Assembly: GCA_910588795.1 (NCBI GenBank)
Contig: CAJURI010000092.1
Coordinates: 1-5,021, forward strand
DNA from: an uncultured Duncaniella sp.
GTDB taxonomy: Bacteria > Bacteroidota > Bacteroidia > Bacteroidales > Muribaculaceae
Direction: 5' to 3'
Length of the DNA: 5,021 bases
Notes under the pieces: generated by a model
The model's input: only the letters and a program-made list of their open reading frames with translations
What the model was told of the DNA's origin: nothing
Database searches by the model: none
Translations under genes and position numbers: made by a program
Part shown: positions 1 through 5,021 of the stretch, piece after piece
How positions within the stretch are numbered: position 1 is the first letter of the stretch
Layout of the letters: the number at the start of each line of letters is the position of its first letter

Positions 1-21
1 AAGACACTCAATAAAGCGAGC

Positions 22-29
22 TAATTTTG
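22..29 (+). promoter_or_regulatory. Candidate Bacteroides-type -7 box for the ROK kinase gene
   Basis: The octamer TAATTTTG fits the Bacteroidales -7 consensus TAnnTTTG exactly. It would start transcription near base 35, leaving a leader of about 64 bases before the ATG at 99. The expected -33 element would fall at or before the window edge and cannot be checked. The leader is AT-rich and has no Shine-Dalgarno sequence, as is usual in this phylum. Such an octamer can occur by chance in AT-rich DNA, so this is moderate evidence. Confidence 0.45.
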
Positions 30-98
30 GAACATAGAACTGAACACCCTAATAACTAATTTATAAGAGTTACTTAATATAAATAAAAATTTGATGCC

Positions 99-1196
99 AT
101 GTATAAATCAGACAATCGTATAGTAGCGACTCTTGATGCCGGCGGCACAAATCTTGTGTTTGGTGCCATGCGTGGTTGTGAGTATATCACTGAGCCGCTT
201 ACTCTTCCGTCACGAGCCGACAATCTTGAGCTATGTCTGCAGACTATTGTAGATGGATTCACGGAGATATTTTCCCGCCTTGGTGAAAAACCTGTCGCAA
301 TCAGTTTCGCGTTCCCTGGACCTGCCGACTATCCCTCCGGTATAATCGGTGGATATCTTCTAAATTTCCCATCTTTCCGTGATGGTGTCGCACTCGGACC
401 TTTCCTTGAAGACAAGTTCGATGTGCCCGTGTTCATCAACAATGATGGCGACCTTTATGCTTTCGGTGAGGCTACCGGAGGAATCCTTCCTGAGATTAAC
501 AGACGTGTGGCCGAGCTTGGCGGGCATAAAGTGTACCGTAATCTTATCGGATTTACTTTCGGGACCGGCCTTGGCATAGGACAGGTGATAAACGGACAGT
601 TGAATTTAGGTAACAACTCTTGTGTGGAAGCTTGCTTCCTGAGAAATAAATCCAATCCGGCAATCATAGCTGAGGATGGCGTGTCAATCCGTGCGGTGAT
701 ACGTGAATACCGTAATCTGTCAGGTTGCGATGAGCCTGATCTTACTCCGTATGATATATTTAAGATCGCTGAGGGGACGAAGGAGGGTGACCGGGAAGCC
801 GCACAGGAATCTTTTGCCCGATTCGGAGAAATTGCAGGTGATGTATTTGCTACAGCCGTATTGCTGTCGGATTCGATAGTCGTTGTGGGCGGAGGTGTCA
901 CAGGCGCAATGAAGTATATTAAGCCGGCATTGCTTAAAGAGATGCGTTCGACAATAGATACCATTGCAGGAGATAAACTCAGCCGTCTGCCGATGCAGGT
1001 GTTTGATCTTGATGACGATAAGGACATGGCTGTATTTGCTGTCGGTGATTCCAGAGAACTTCGTATCCCCGGAGCGGATAAGACTGTCATTTATGATCCT
1101 ATGAAGCGTACGGGCGTTGCTGTAAGCCGTATTGGTGCCTCGAAGGCGATATCAATCGGTGCATACAATTACGCTCTGTCGCAGATCGACAGATAA
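99..1196 (+). CDS. ROK-family sugar kinase, divergent, lacking the ROK zinc motif
   Basis: A 365-residue cytoplasmic protein of the ROK branch of the sugar kinase/actin fold, expected to phosphorylate a hexose or amino sugar with ATP. What shows this: the phosphate-binding loop DAGGT at residues 13-17, FPGP at 72-75, the catalytic motif NND...GE with the likely base Asp116, a second glycine-rich segment GTGLGIG at 155-161, and the adenosine-binding VVVGGG at 261-266. The protein ends with a typical ROK tail (GASKAISIGAY, 346-356). Two things are odd. The usual GH and CxCGxxGCxE zinc-binding segment after the second glycine loop is absent, replaced by a stretch around Cys175-Glu177. About 50 extra residues lie between roughly 290 and 345, making it longer than the usual 300-320. 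It appears to be a single-gene unit. The ATG at 99 is chosen because the ATG at 94 is out of frame. The substrate (glucose, GlcNAc, ManNAc, mannose or fructose) is not determinable here. Confidence 0.85.
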   Translation: MYKSDNRIVATLDAGGTNLVFGAMRGCEYITEPLTLPSRADNLELCLQTIVDGFTEIFSRLGEKPVAISFAFPGPADYPSGIIGGYLLNFPSFRDGVALGPFLEDKFDVPVFINNDGDLYAFGEATGGILPEINRRVAELGGHKVYRNLIGFTFGTGLGIGQVINGQLNLGNNSCVEACFLRNKSNPAIIAEDGVSIRAVIREYRNLSGCDEPDLTPYDIFKIAEGTKEGDREAAQESFARFGEIAGDVFATAVLLSDSIVVVGGGVTGAMKYIKPALLKEMRSTIDTIAGDKLSRLPMQVFDLDDDKDMAVFAVGDSRELRIPGADKTVIYDPMKRTGVAVSRIGASKAISIGAYNYALSQIDR

Positions 1197-1268
1197 AGTT
1201 CGGTTAAAGTGTGTGCGGCAGTGAAAATGCCGTCTCGAGAAATAATTATCTTAACTGCTTGGATTAAA

Positions 1269-1305
1269 CCTCGCTGTGGAGCTATTCCGCTGATCCACAG
1301 CGAGG
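1269..1305 (+). terminator. 12-bp perfect hairpin downstream of the ROK kinase gene, possible terminator
   Basis: CCTCGCTGTGGA (1269-1280) is exactly complementary to TCCACAGCGAGG (1294-1305) around a 13-base loop. It lies 72 bases after the kinase stop codon and is the strongest structure in the 1197-1451 gap. There is no run of T on either side, so it is not a textbook intrinsic terminator. It may be a 3'-end stabilising hairpin or a factor-dependent terminator. The structure is certain; the role is inferred. Confidence 0.4.
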
Positions 1306-1389
1306 CTAAATCTGTATATAGAGTAAAATAATTGTCCCTTTAAGAGGCACTTTTGAATTATGATTTTAGTAATCGCGTTTTTTTTTGCT

Positions 1390-1397
1390 TACTTTTG
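1390..1397 (+). promoter_or_regulatory. Candidate -7 box for the META lipoprotein gene
   Basis: TACTTTTG matches the TAnnTTTG consensus and sits directly after a run of nine T and TTGCT. The predicted start near 1403 leaves a leader of about 50 bases before the ATG at 1452. At the -33 distance there is only a weak T-rich TTTTAG (1364-1369). The adenine-rich bases just before the ATG are typical of translation starts in Bacteroidota. Confidence 0.55.
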
Positions 1398-1451
1398 TGC
1401 CTGAAATAACAGAGATTGTTAATTAAACCCGCATAAGTAAAACACAAACAA

Positions 1452-1931
1452 ATGAAATCAATTTTTGTATCTTGTCTGTCTGTTGCCGCACTTGCATGTT
1501 CATGCTCAAACAGCGGCCAAAGTCAGGCTGCATCTCAGAATGCCGGTGATTCCATCCAGGCGCAGACTGCTGTCGTGCTTGACGGTCAGTGGCAGATTGA
1601 GAACATTGTTGTCAATGACACTCTTAATGTTCGCCCGTCCGAAGAGACTCCCGATCGGATCTCATATATCACCTTTGATAATGGCAACTATTCTATAATG
1701 ACTAATTGCAATAGCATTCAAGGTTCATATACATTGACTGGCGATTCAATCACGATGAACAGCGGCCTATGCACTGAAATGGCTTGCGACAATATGCGTG
1801 TCGAGGATATGATCAAGAAAGTCCTCCCTGAAATCCGCACTGTGGATATGGCCAATGATAGCACAATGCGTCTCAACAGCGCAGCGTCGGAATATATCGT
1901 GCTCTCACGTATCAAAGAGCCGATAAAGTAA
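1452..1931 (+). CDS. Small META-domain (HslJ/DUF306-like) lipoprotein
   Basis: A 159-residue predicted lipoprotein. Residues 1-15 form a short signal peptide with Lys2, a hydrophobic core and the lipobox-like ALAC ending at Cys16. The -3 residue is Ala rather than Leu, and Cys18 is a second possible acceptor. After the cysteine there is a Ser/Gln/Ala-rich linker (17-40) without the acidic lipoprotein export signal of Bacteroidota, which suggests a periplasm-facing protein. Residues 43-155 resemble a META domain: GQWQIENI at 45-52, a CN pair at 86-87, GSYTLTGD at 91-98 and the diagnostic T-x-MAC...M..E segment at 108-118 (Cys112, Glu118). E. coli HslJ, of this family, is heat-inducible and linked to novobiocin resistance, but no molecular function can be assigned here. 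The gene stands alone, with its own promoter candidate and a terminator 63 bases after the stop. Confidence 0.8.
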   Translation: MKSIFVSCLSVAALACSCSNSGQSQAASQNAGDSIQAQTAVVLDGQWQIENIVVNDTLNVRPSEETPDRISYITFDNGNYSIMTNCNSIQGSYTLTGDSITMNSGLCTEMACDNMRVEDMIKKVLPEIRTVDMANDSTMRLNSAASEYIVLSRIKEPIK

Positions 1932-1993
1932 TCAGTTTTTAAGATTTTAGCCAATGCAGTATCGGTAAGAACTATCGCATACATCATTAAAAC

Positions 1994-2029
1994 AAAACGG
2001 CACGGGTTATCACAACCGGTGCCGTTTTT
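1994..2029. terminator. Bidirectional intrinsic terminator between convergent genes
   Basis: AAAACGGCAC (1994-2003) pairs with GTGCCGTTTT (2019-2028). After one G/G mismatch, GGTT (2005-2008) pairs with AACC (2014-2017) around the loop ATCAC. On the + strand the stem runs into TTTTT (2025-2029), ending the lipoprotein transcript. On the - strand it is followed by TTTTGTTTT, which would end the exonuclease transcript. Its position between two converging genes fits use in both directions. Confidence 0.9.
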
Positions 2030-2084
2030 GCTTTGTTATTGAAATCAATTCTTATTCGGAAATTTATCTTTACAGGGGATTGGG

Positions 2085-2573
2085 CTAAAGTAATTTCAGT
2101 GCTATTGCTGCGCATGCTTCGGCGTCGGCGAGCGCGTGGTGATGATGCTCCATGATGTATCCGCAGGCTGCCGCCGAGATGTGGAGTTGGTGGCTTGCCA
2201 GTTTAAGGTTGCGGCGTGATGCTGCGAGGGTGCAATGGAACTCATATCCTGGATATTCCATTCCATATTCGGCGAATACCGCTTTCAGGCAGCTTTCGTC
2301 AAATGGCCGGTTGTGGGCCACAAGTGGCAGACCTTGGATACGTGGGGCAATCTGTGCCCAGACTTCCGGAAATGGGGGCTGTCCGTCGGTATCGCGTCGG
2401 GTCAGTCCATGCACCTCGGTGGTCCAGTATGTATAGTAATTTGGTGTGGGTTGAATGAGACTGTAGAATTTATCGACAATTTCACCTCCTCGCACTACAA
2501 CTATGCCGACACTGCACACGCTTGACCGCTGTCTATTGGCCGTTTCAAAATCTATTGCTACAAAATCCTGCAT
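2085..2573 (-). CDS. DEDDh 3'-5' exonuclease, DNA polymerase III epsilon-like
   Basis: A 162-residue stand-alone exonuclease of the DnaQ/RNase T superfamily, expected to remove nucleotides from 3' ends with two metal ions. All catalytic positions are visible: ExoI motif AIDFET with Asp8 and Glu10, ExoII motif HNRPFDESCL with Asp92, and ExoIII motif HHALADAEA with His145 and Asp150, giving the DEDDh signature. There is no polymerase, helicase or BRCT domain, so it is a single-domain housekeeping or repair nuclease rather than a proven replisome subunit. The ATG at 2573 is preferred over the in-frame TTG six bases upstream, because family members usually begin a few residues before the DFET motif. 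It converges on the lipoprotein gene. The nearest promoter candidate is at 2727-2734, which would give a long leader containing the broken small ORF. The substrate (DNA or RNA) is not shown by the sequence. Confidence 0.85.
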   Translation of the reverse strand: MQDFVAIDFETANRQRSSVCSVGIVVVRGGEIVDKFYSLIQPTPNYYTYWTTEVHGLTRRDTDGQPPFPEVWAQIAPRIQGLPLVAHNRPFDESCLKAVFAEYGMEYPGYEFHCTLAASRRNLKLASHQLHISAAACGYIMEHHHHALADAEACAAIALKLL

Positions 2574-2585
2574 GTTCAATCGTTC

Positions 2586-2712
2586 TTATATAACCCTGAA
2601 GTCGGCATATGTGCCGCAATCCTCGATCTGCTGTTGGCCGGGATGCAATGGCAGAGTACGCAGATAGAACTCAGTGGGGTCAAAATCTTTCTTTGCAACT
2701 GTGTCACATCAT
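2586..2712 (-). pseudogene. Possible small gene with a one-base frameshift right after its start
   Basis: On the - strand, codons from 2708 down to the TAA at 2586-2588 form an open frame of 40 codons with gene-like third positions (mostly C, G or T). It encodes a hydrophilic, non-repetitive peptide ending in GTYADFRVI. The frame has no ATG, GTG or TTG near its 5' end and is preceded by TGA. An ATGATG pair at 2707-2712 is out of phase by exactly one base. Dropping one T (2706) would give a continuous 41-residue protein starting MMDTVAKKDF. The ATG pair lies 14 bases after a -7 box candidate, as expected for a short-leader Bacteroidales gene. The frame stops four codons before the exonuclease ATG and in the same phase. 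I do not recognise the peptide. It could be a frameshifted gene, a sequencing error, a remnant or chance. As read, the transcript would carry only the two-codon mini-ORF ATG ATG TGA. Confidence 0.35.
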
Positions 2713-2726
2713 TTGTATTTTGATTG

Positions 2727-2734
2727 CAAAGATA
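2727..2734 (-). promoter_or_regulatory. Candidate -7 box upstream of the small ORF and exonuclease
   Basis: On the - strand TATCTTTG fits TAnnTTTG. Transcription would begin near 2721, nine or so bases before the ATGATG at 2712 and about 148 bases before the exonuclease ATG. No clear TTG is present at the -33 distance. The ten bases TTTGCAATCA here also occur at the nagB promoter. The rest of the 2709-2838 gap is AT-rich and shows no convincing terminator for the upstream operon. Confidence 0.45.
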
Positions 2735-2838
2735 CGCATTACATGTCGCATTTTGCGATACATAGTCGTGGCGATTTTCATTTATAAGCTTTGAAATTGA
2801 ATATGTGGCGGATTATTGTGCCGTTTTCATATCATGAT

Positions 2839-4026
2839 TCAAAGCGGATGATATTCCACAAATGCTTCTATGGCTTCATAGTCGGCGAATCCGAGATCAT
2901 GGTACAGTTTTGCTGTTGCGCGGTTTCTCTCCTCGGCGCGCTGCCAAAACAGTCGGCTGTCGTTTCCGAGGAACGGGGCGAATTCCATCTGTGACGAGTG
3001 CTTAAGTATCGCATTGCGCTTCATGCGCAATTCCTCTGGGCTGATGGGCACTGCCATCTCTATATTCTCTATGTCCCATTCCGCCCAGGCTCCACGGTAC
3101 ATCCATATACGGCAGTCGTCAAGCCATTGCTCTTTTCGGGATTTTGCCTCATCGATGGCGGCCAGGACTGCATCCGTGCATTTACGGTGTGTGCCGTGGG
3201 GGTCCGCCAGATCGCCGGCTATATATATCTGATGTGGTCTGATATCTGAGAGCAGACGCTCCACGATCCTCACATCATCCTCACCCATAGGGAGCTTTTC
3301 CACTTTGCCGCTTTCATAGAACGGAAGGTCAAGAAAATGTATGTGGTCTTTCGGTATGCGGTTATAGGCACACGCCGTGCGTGCTTCTCCACGGCGTATC
3401 AGCCCTTTTATAGTCAGGACATCCCGGCTGTCGCATTCCCCCTCCTTCTTTTCGGAAAGGAATTTCTTTATGCTCTTATATGTGCGCGATACCTCTTCAG
3501 CCGCCGTTCCGCTTAGAAACAGGCTCCTGAATCCGTTTACAAAATGCATGAACCTTATCACTTCCTCGTCATTGACCGCAATGTTGCCCGAGGTCTCATA
3601 GGCTATGTGTATATCATGATTCTGACGCACAAGCCTGCCTATTGTGCCACCCATTGATATTACATCGTCATCGGGATGGGGTGAGAACACGACTATGCGC
3701 TTCGGGTAGGGATATGCGCGCTCAGGTCTGTCAGTGTCGTCAGCGTCAGGCTTCCCGCCGGGCCATCCTGTGATAGTGTGCTGTAGGTCATTGAACACTC
3801 TTATATTCACATCATATGCCGAACCGTATATTCCGAGAAGCGGGGCCAGCCCGTTCTCGCGGTAGTCCTTGTCGGTGAGTTTGAGCAAAGATTTTCCGAG
3901 TTTGCACGAAAGCCATGCAAGAGCCGAGCGGAGAAGCCTCGGTGTCCACTCTATATCGCCATTAAGCCAGATGTTTTCTCCATGCACCGGCTGTATGTCT
4001 ATCTGAGAACTGAGATTTAGTCGCAT
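2839..4026 (-). CDS. PIG-L/LmbE-family zinc deacetylase, C-terminal half of a NagB-fusion-type protein
   Basis: A 395-residue cytoplasmic protein. Residues about 108-300 form a PIG-L/LmbE domain, a family of zinc-dependent de-N-acetylases acting on N-acetylglucosamine-containing molecules. Both metal motifs are present: PHPDDD at 116-121 (His117, Asp119, Asp120) and DPHGTH at 275-280 (His277, His280). Residues 1-107 are not part of a normal PIG-L protein. From memory, they (IEWTPRLLR near 25-33, LKLTDKDY at 48-55, DLQHTITGWPGGKP at 80-93) and the long C-terminal part match the Bacteroides fusion in which a deaminase-like domain precedes PIG-L. Here the deaminase-like domain is absent. The ATG at 4026 is the only start available, because the stop of nagB lies one codon upstream in the same phase. 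This implies translational coupling. The likely role is deacetylating an amino sugar or amino-sugar phosphate for NagB; the actual substrate is unknown. Confidence 0.85.
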   Translation of the reverse strand: MRLNLSSQIDIQPVHGENIWLNGDIEWTPRLLRSALAWLSCKLGKSLLKLTDKDYRENGLAPLLGIYGSAYDVNIRVFNDLQHTITGWPGGKPDADDTDRPERAYPYPKRIVVFSPHPDDDVISMGGTIGRLVRQNHDIHIAYETSGNIAVNDEEVIRFMHFVNGFRSLFLSGTAAEEVSRTYKSIKKFLSEKKEGECDSRDVLTIKGLIRRGEARTACAYNRIPKDHIHFLDLPFYESGKVEKLPMGEDDVRIVERLLSDIRPHQIYIAGDLADPHGTHRKCTDAVLAAIDEAKSRKEQWLDDCRIWMYRGAWAEWDIENIEMAVPISPEELRMKRNAILKHSSQMEFAPFLGNDSRLFWQRAEERNRATAKLYHDLGFADYEAIEAFVEYHPL

Positions 4027-4029
4027 AGG

Positions 4030-4815
4030 TCATAGATTTTCAATGTCCTTAAAATATCTGTATGTGCTGACTTTTAATTCGTCTGTAGCATTTTCGTCAC
4101 ACACAATTACTCCGCGCGGATGATTCTGCAGCGCGCTTATTGTCCAAGCCTGACATATAGGCCCCTCCACTGCGGCATAAAGGGCGCGGGCCTTGTTATG
4201 ACCGCTGCAAAGTATCAGTACTTCTCTGGCATCCATCACTGTGGCTACACCTACGGTCAACGCACATTGCGGTACCCTTTCAGGGTCATCTTTGAAAAAA
4301 CGTGAGTTTGCAATACGCGTGTCTTTTGTGAGGGTCTTGATGCGCGTACGCGATGAGAATGATGAGAATGGCTCATTGAATGCGATGTGGCCGTCCGGGC
4401 CGATACCGCCGACAAAAAGGTCTATACCACCGTATCCTTCAATCGCTCTCTCATAAGCGGCGCACTCCGCAACAAGATCCGTCGCATTACCGTCGAGGAT
4501 GTGTATATTCTCTTTCGGACAATCTATGTGATCGAAAAGATGTCTGTTCATGAACGAATGATAACTCTCGGGATGATCGGCCGGAAGCCCGACATACTCA
4601 TCCATGTTGAATGTCACTACATTCCTGAACGATATTTTCCCTTCAGAATAAGCTTTGACAAGCCGGTCATACATCCCTATCGGAGACGATCCGGTGGGCA
4701 ATCCCAATACGAAAGGTCTGTCACACCGTTTGGCGTGAGCATTGATGCGGTTGATCACATAGTCTGCCGCAAATTCCGACATCTGTTCATAATCACGTTT
4801 GATAATGAGTCTCAT
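4030..4815 (-). CDS. nagB: Glucosamine-6-phosphate deaminase NagB
   Basis: A 261-residue cytosolic enzyme converting glucosamine-6-phosphate to fructose-6-phosphate plus ammonia, the step that sends amino sugars into glycolysis. It aligns with E. coli NagB (266 residues) with no gap that I can see up to the C-terminus. The catalytic residues fall at the same numbers: Asp72 in NMDEYVG, Asp141 and His143 in GPDGHIAFNE, and Glu148. The phosphate-binding GLPTGSSP is at 38-45. Residues of the GlcNAc-6-phosphate allosteric site in E. coli (Ser151, Arg158, Lys160, Tyr254) are also present, so allosteric activation is plausible. The start MRLI is the same as in E. coli. The final residues are five shorter. 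It is the first gene of an operon whose second gene begins three bases after its TGA in the same phase. The promoter candidate and a structured leader lie upstream. Confidence 0.96.
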   Translation of the reverse strand: MRLIIKRDYEQMSEFAADYVINRINAHAKRCDRPFVLGLPTGSSPIGMYDRLVKAYSEGKISFRNVVTFNMDEYVGLPADHPESYHSFMNRHLFDHIDCPKENIHILDGNATDLVAECAAYERAIEGYGGIDLFVGGIGPDGHIAFNEPFSSFSSRTRIKTLTKDTRIANSRFFKDDPERVPQCALTVGVATVMDAREVLILCSGHNKARALYAAVEGPICQAWTISALQNHPRGVIVCDENATDELKVSTYRYFKDIENL

Positions 4816-4852
4816 GGCCGATTGCTGTTTCTTAGGTATTATATTCAGGTCT

Positions 4853-4903
4853 TTATCTCATCAGTGATCCACTGTCAGGGCTTGCCAAATAACTGATGAT
4901 CAT
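4853..4903 (-). other. Possible 16-codon leader ORF ahead of nagB
   Basis: Reading on the - strand from ATG at 4903 to TAA at 4853-4855 gives the peptide MIISYLASPDSGSLMR. The ATG lies at or within a couple of bases of the predicted transcription start, so it would be nearly leaderless. It ends 37 bases before the nagB ATG and is not in phase with it. It spans the competing inverted repeats of the leader. A frame of this length can easily occur by chance, and there is no run of regulatory codons, so support is weak. Confidence 0.2.
4858..4899 (-). promoter_or_regulatory. nagB leader with two mutually exclusive hairpins
   Basis: TCATCAGT (4858-4865) and ACTGATGA (4892-4899) form a perfect 8-bp inverted repeat around 26 bases. 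CAGTG (4862-4866) can instead pair with CACTG (4870-4874) around a 3-base loop. The two pairings share bases 4862-4865, so they exclude each other. Both lie in the predicted 5' leader of nagB, between the promoter and the ATG. No T-run follows, so an attenuator-type terminator is not evident. It could also be an operator: the arms are AT-mixed and near the transcription start. The role is inferred. Confidence 0.35.
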
Positions 4904-4908
4904 GATTG

Positions 4909-4936
4909 CAAAAATACAATTTTTTAAATTAACCAA
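4909..4936 (-). promoter_or_regulatory. Candidate promoter of the nagB-PIG-L operon
   Basis: On the - strand the -7 box TATTTTTG (4909-4916) fits TAnnTTTG exactly, and a -33 TTG (4934-4936) lies 17 bases upstream across an AT-rich spacer. Transcription would start near 4904, giving a leader of about 90 bases. This is the best-formed promoter in the window, as both elements are visible. Confidence 0.6.
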
Positions 4937-4967
4937 GAAAAATGTGGCAAAAATAATACGGTGAAAT

Positions 4968-4983
4968 TTCGGCACAAGCCGAA
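4968..4983. repeat. Short perfect hairpin upstream of the nagB promoter
   Basis: TTCGGC (4968-4973) and GCCGAA (4978-4983) form a 6-bp perfect stem with the loop ACAA. It lies 32 bases upstream of the -33 element. It may be the weak terminator of a gene beyond the right edge or a binding site. Neither side has a clean T-run. Nothing else gene-like is visible from 4937 to the window end. Confidence 0.35.
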
Positions 4984-5021
4984 TTCCCGGTGCATGGATT
5001 TAGGGAAAAGTGTTAAATTTG

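Noticed and set aside
455..1090. A 211-codon open frame on the - strand inside the ROK kinase gene
   Set aside because: It is antisense to a gene with clear kinase motifs, is rich in Ser, Pro, Arg and Thr, and has no recognisable domain; it is a shadow of the real gene.
2131..2148. Run of four histidines in the exonuclease, resembling a tag
   Set aside because: It is the native ExoIII motif region, where one of these histidines is the catalytic residue of DEDDh enzymes.
2574..2579. TTG at 2579 as the exonuclease start
   Set aside because: It adds only two residues, and an ATG follows immediately at the position usual for this family.
2743..2764. Near-palindrome around TCGCATTTTGCGA between the PIG-L stop and the exonuclease promoter
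   Set aside because: The arms are short, need a two-base bulge to extend, and have no T-run, so I could not support it as a terminator or operator.
2609..2794. A 61-codon + strand frame in the gap upstream of the exonuclease
   Set aside because: It overlaps the better-supported minus-strand frame, becomes AT-driven and hydrophobic at its end, and has no promoter.
4028..4032. TGA between nagB and PIG-L read as a sense codon through an altered genetic code
   Set aside because: The PIG-L gene itself ends in TGA, and none of the other genes uses TGA inside the frame, so the standard code applies.
4352..4369. Perfect tandem copy of the nine bases GATGAGAAT inside nagB
   Set aside because: The encoded FSSFSS segment aligns with E. 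coli NagB without a length change, so it is not a recent duplication.
4387..4896. A 169-codon open frame on the + strand over nagB and its leader
   Set aside because: It is antisense to a gene with every NagB catalytic residue and has no domain of its own.

Overview
The window looks like chromosomal DNA from a Bacteroidota organism, most likely of the order Bacteroidales. Three things point there. Three of the five main genes have an upstream octamer fitting the Bacteroides-type -7 box TAnnTTTG, a fourth octamer lies 153 bases ahead of the exonuclease gene, and I see no clear Shine-Dalgarno sequence. The PIG-L protein has the same composition as the C-terminal part of a deaminase/PIG-L fusion that I remember from Bacteroides. 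The genes are of ordinary gut-Bacteroidales type. A family-level placement (for example Muribaculaceae) would be a guess.

Layout. Bases 1-98 hold a promoter candidate, followed on the + strand by a zinc-motif-less ROK-family sugar kinase (99-1196). A 255-base gap holds a strong 12-bp hairpin and a promoter candidate for a small META-domain lipoprotein (1452-1931, +). A bidirectional intrinsic terminator (1994-2029) separates it from a convergent DEDDh exonuclease (2085-2573, -). Upstream of the exonuclease, on the same strand, lies a 41-codon gene-like stretch (2586-2712) whose only ATG is out of frame by one base. Further right is a minus-strand operon: nagB (4030-4815) followed by a PIG-L/LmbE-type deacetylase (2839-4026). 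Its promoter candidate is near 4909-4936 and its roughly 90-base leader contains competing inverted repeats and a possible mini-ORF.

How the genes may work together. NagB turns glucosamine-6-phosphate into fructose-6-phosphate and ammonia, and all catalytic and the main allosteric residues known from E. coli NagB are present. The PIG-L protein has both zinc-ligand motifs and could supply de-N-acetylated amino sugar to NagB. The ROK kinase could supply phosphorylated sugar, but it is separately transcribed and its substrate cannot be read from the sequence. The lipoprotein and exonuclease look unrelated to this pathway.

The most notable feature is the nagB/PIG-L junction. The two reading frames are in the same phase, separated only by one TGA and one CCT codon, so the pair looks like a two-domain protein interrupted by one stop. 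The PIG-L protein also carries a roughly 110-residue N-terminal segment that looks like the linker of the deaminase/PIG-L fusion without its deaminase domain. I found no CRISPR array, tRNA, rRNA, insertion sequence or phage gene.
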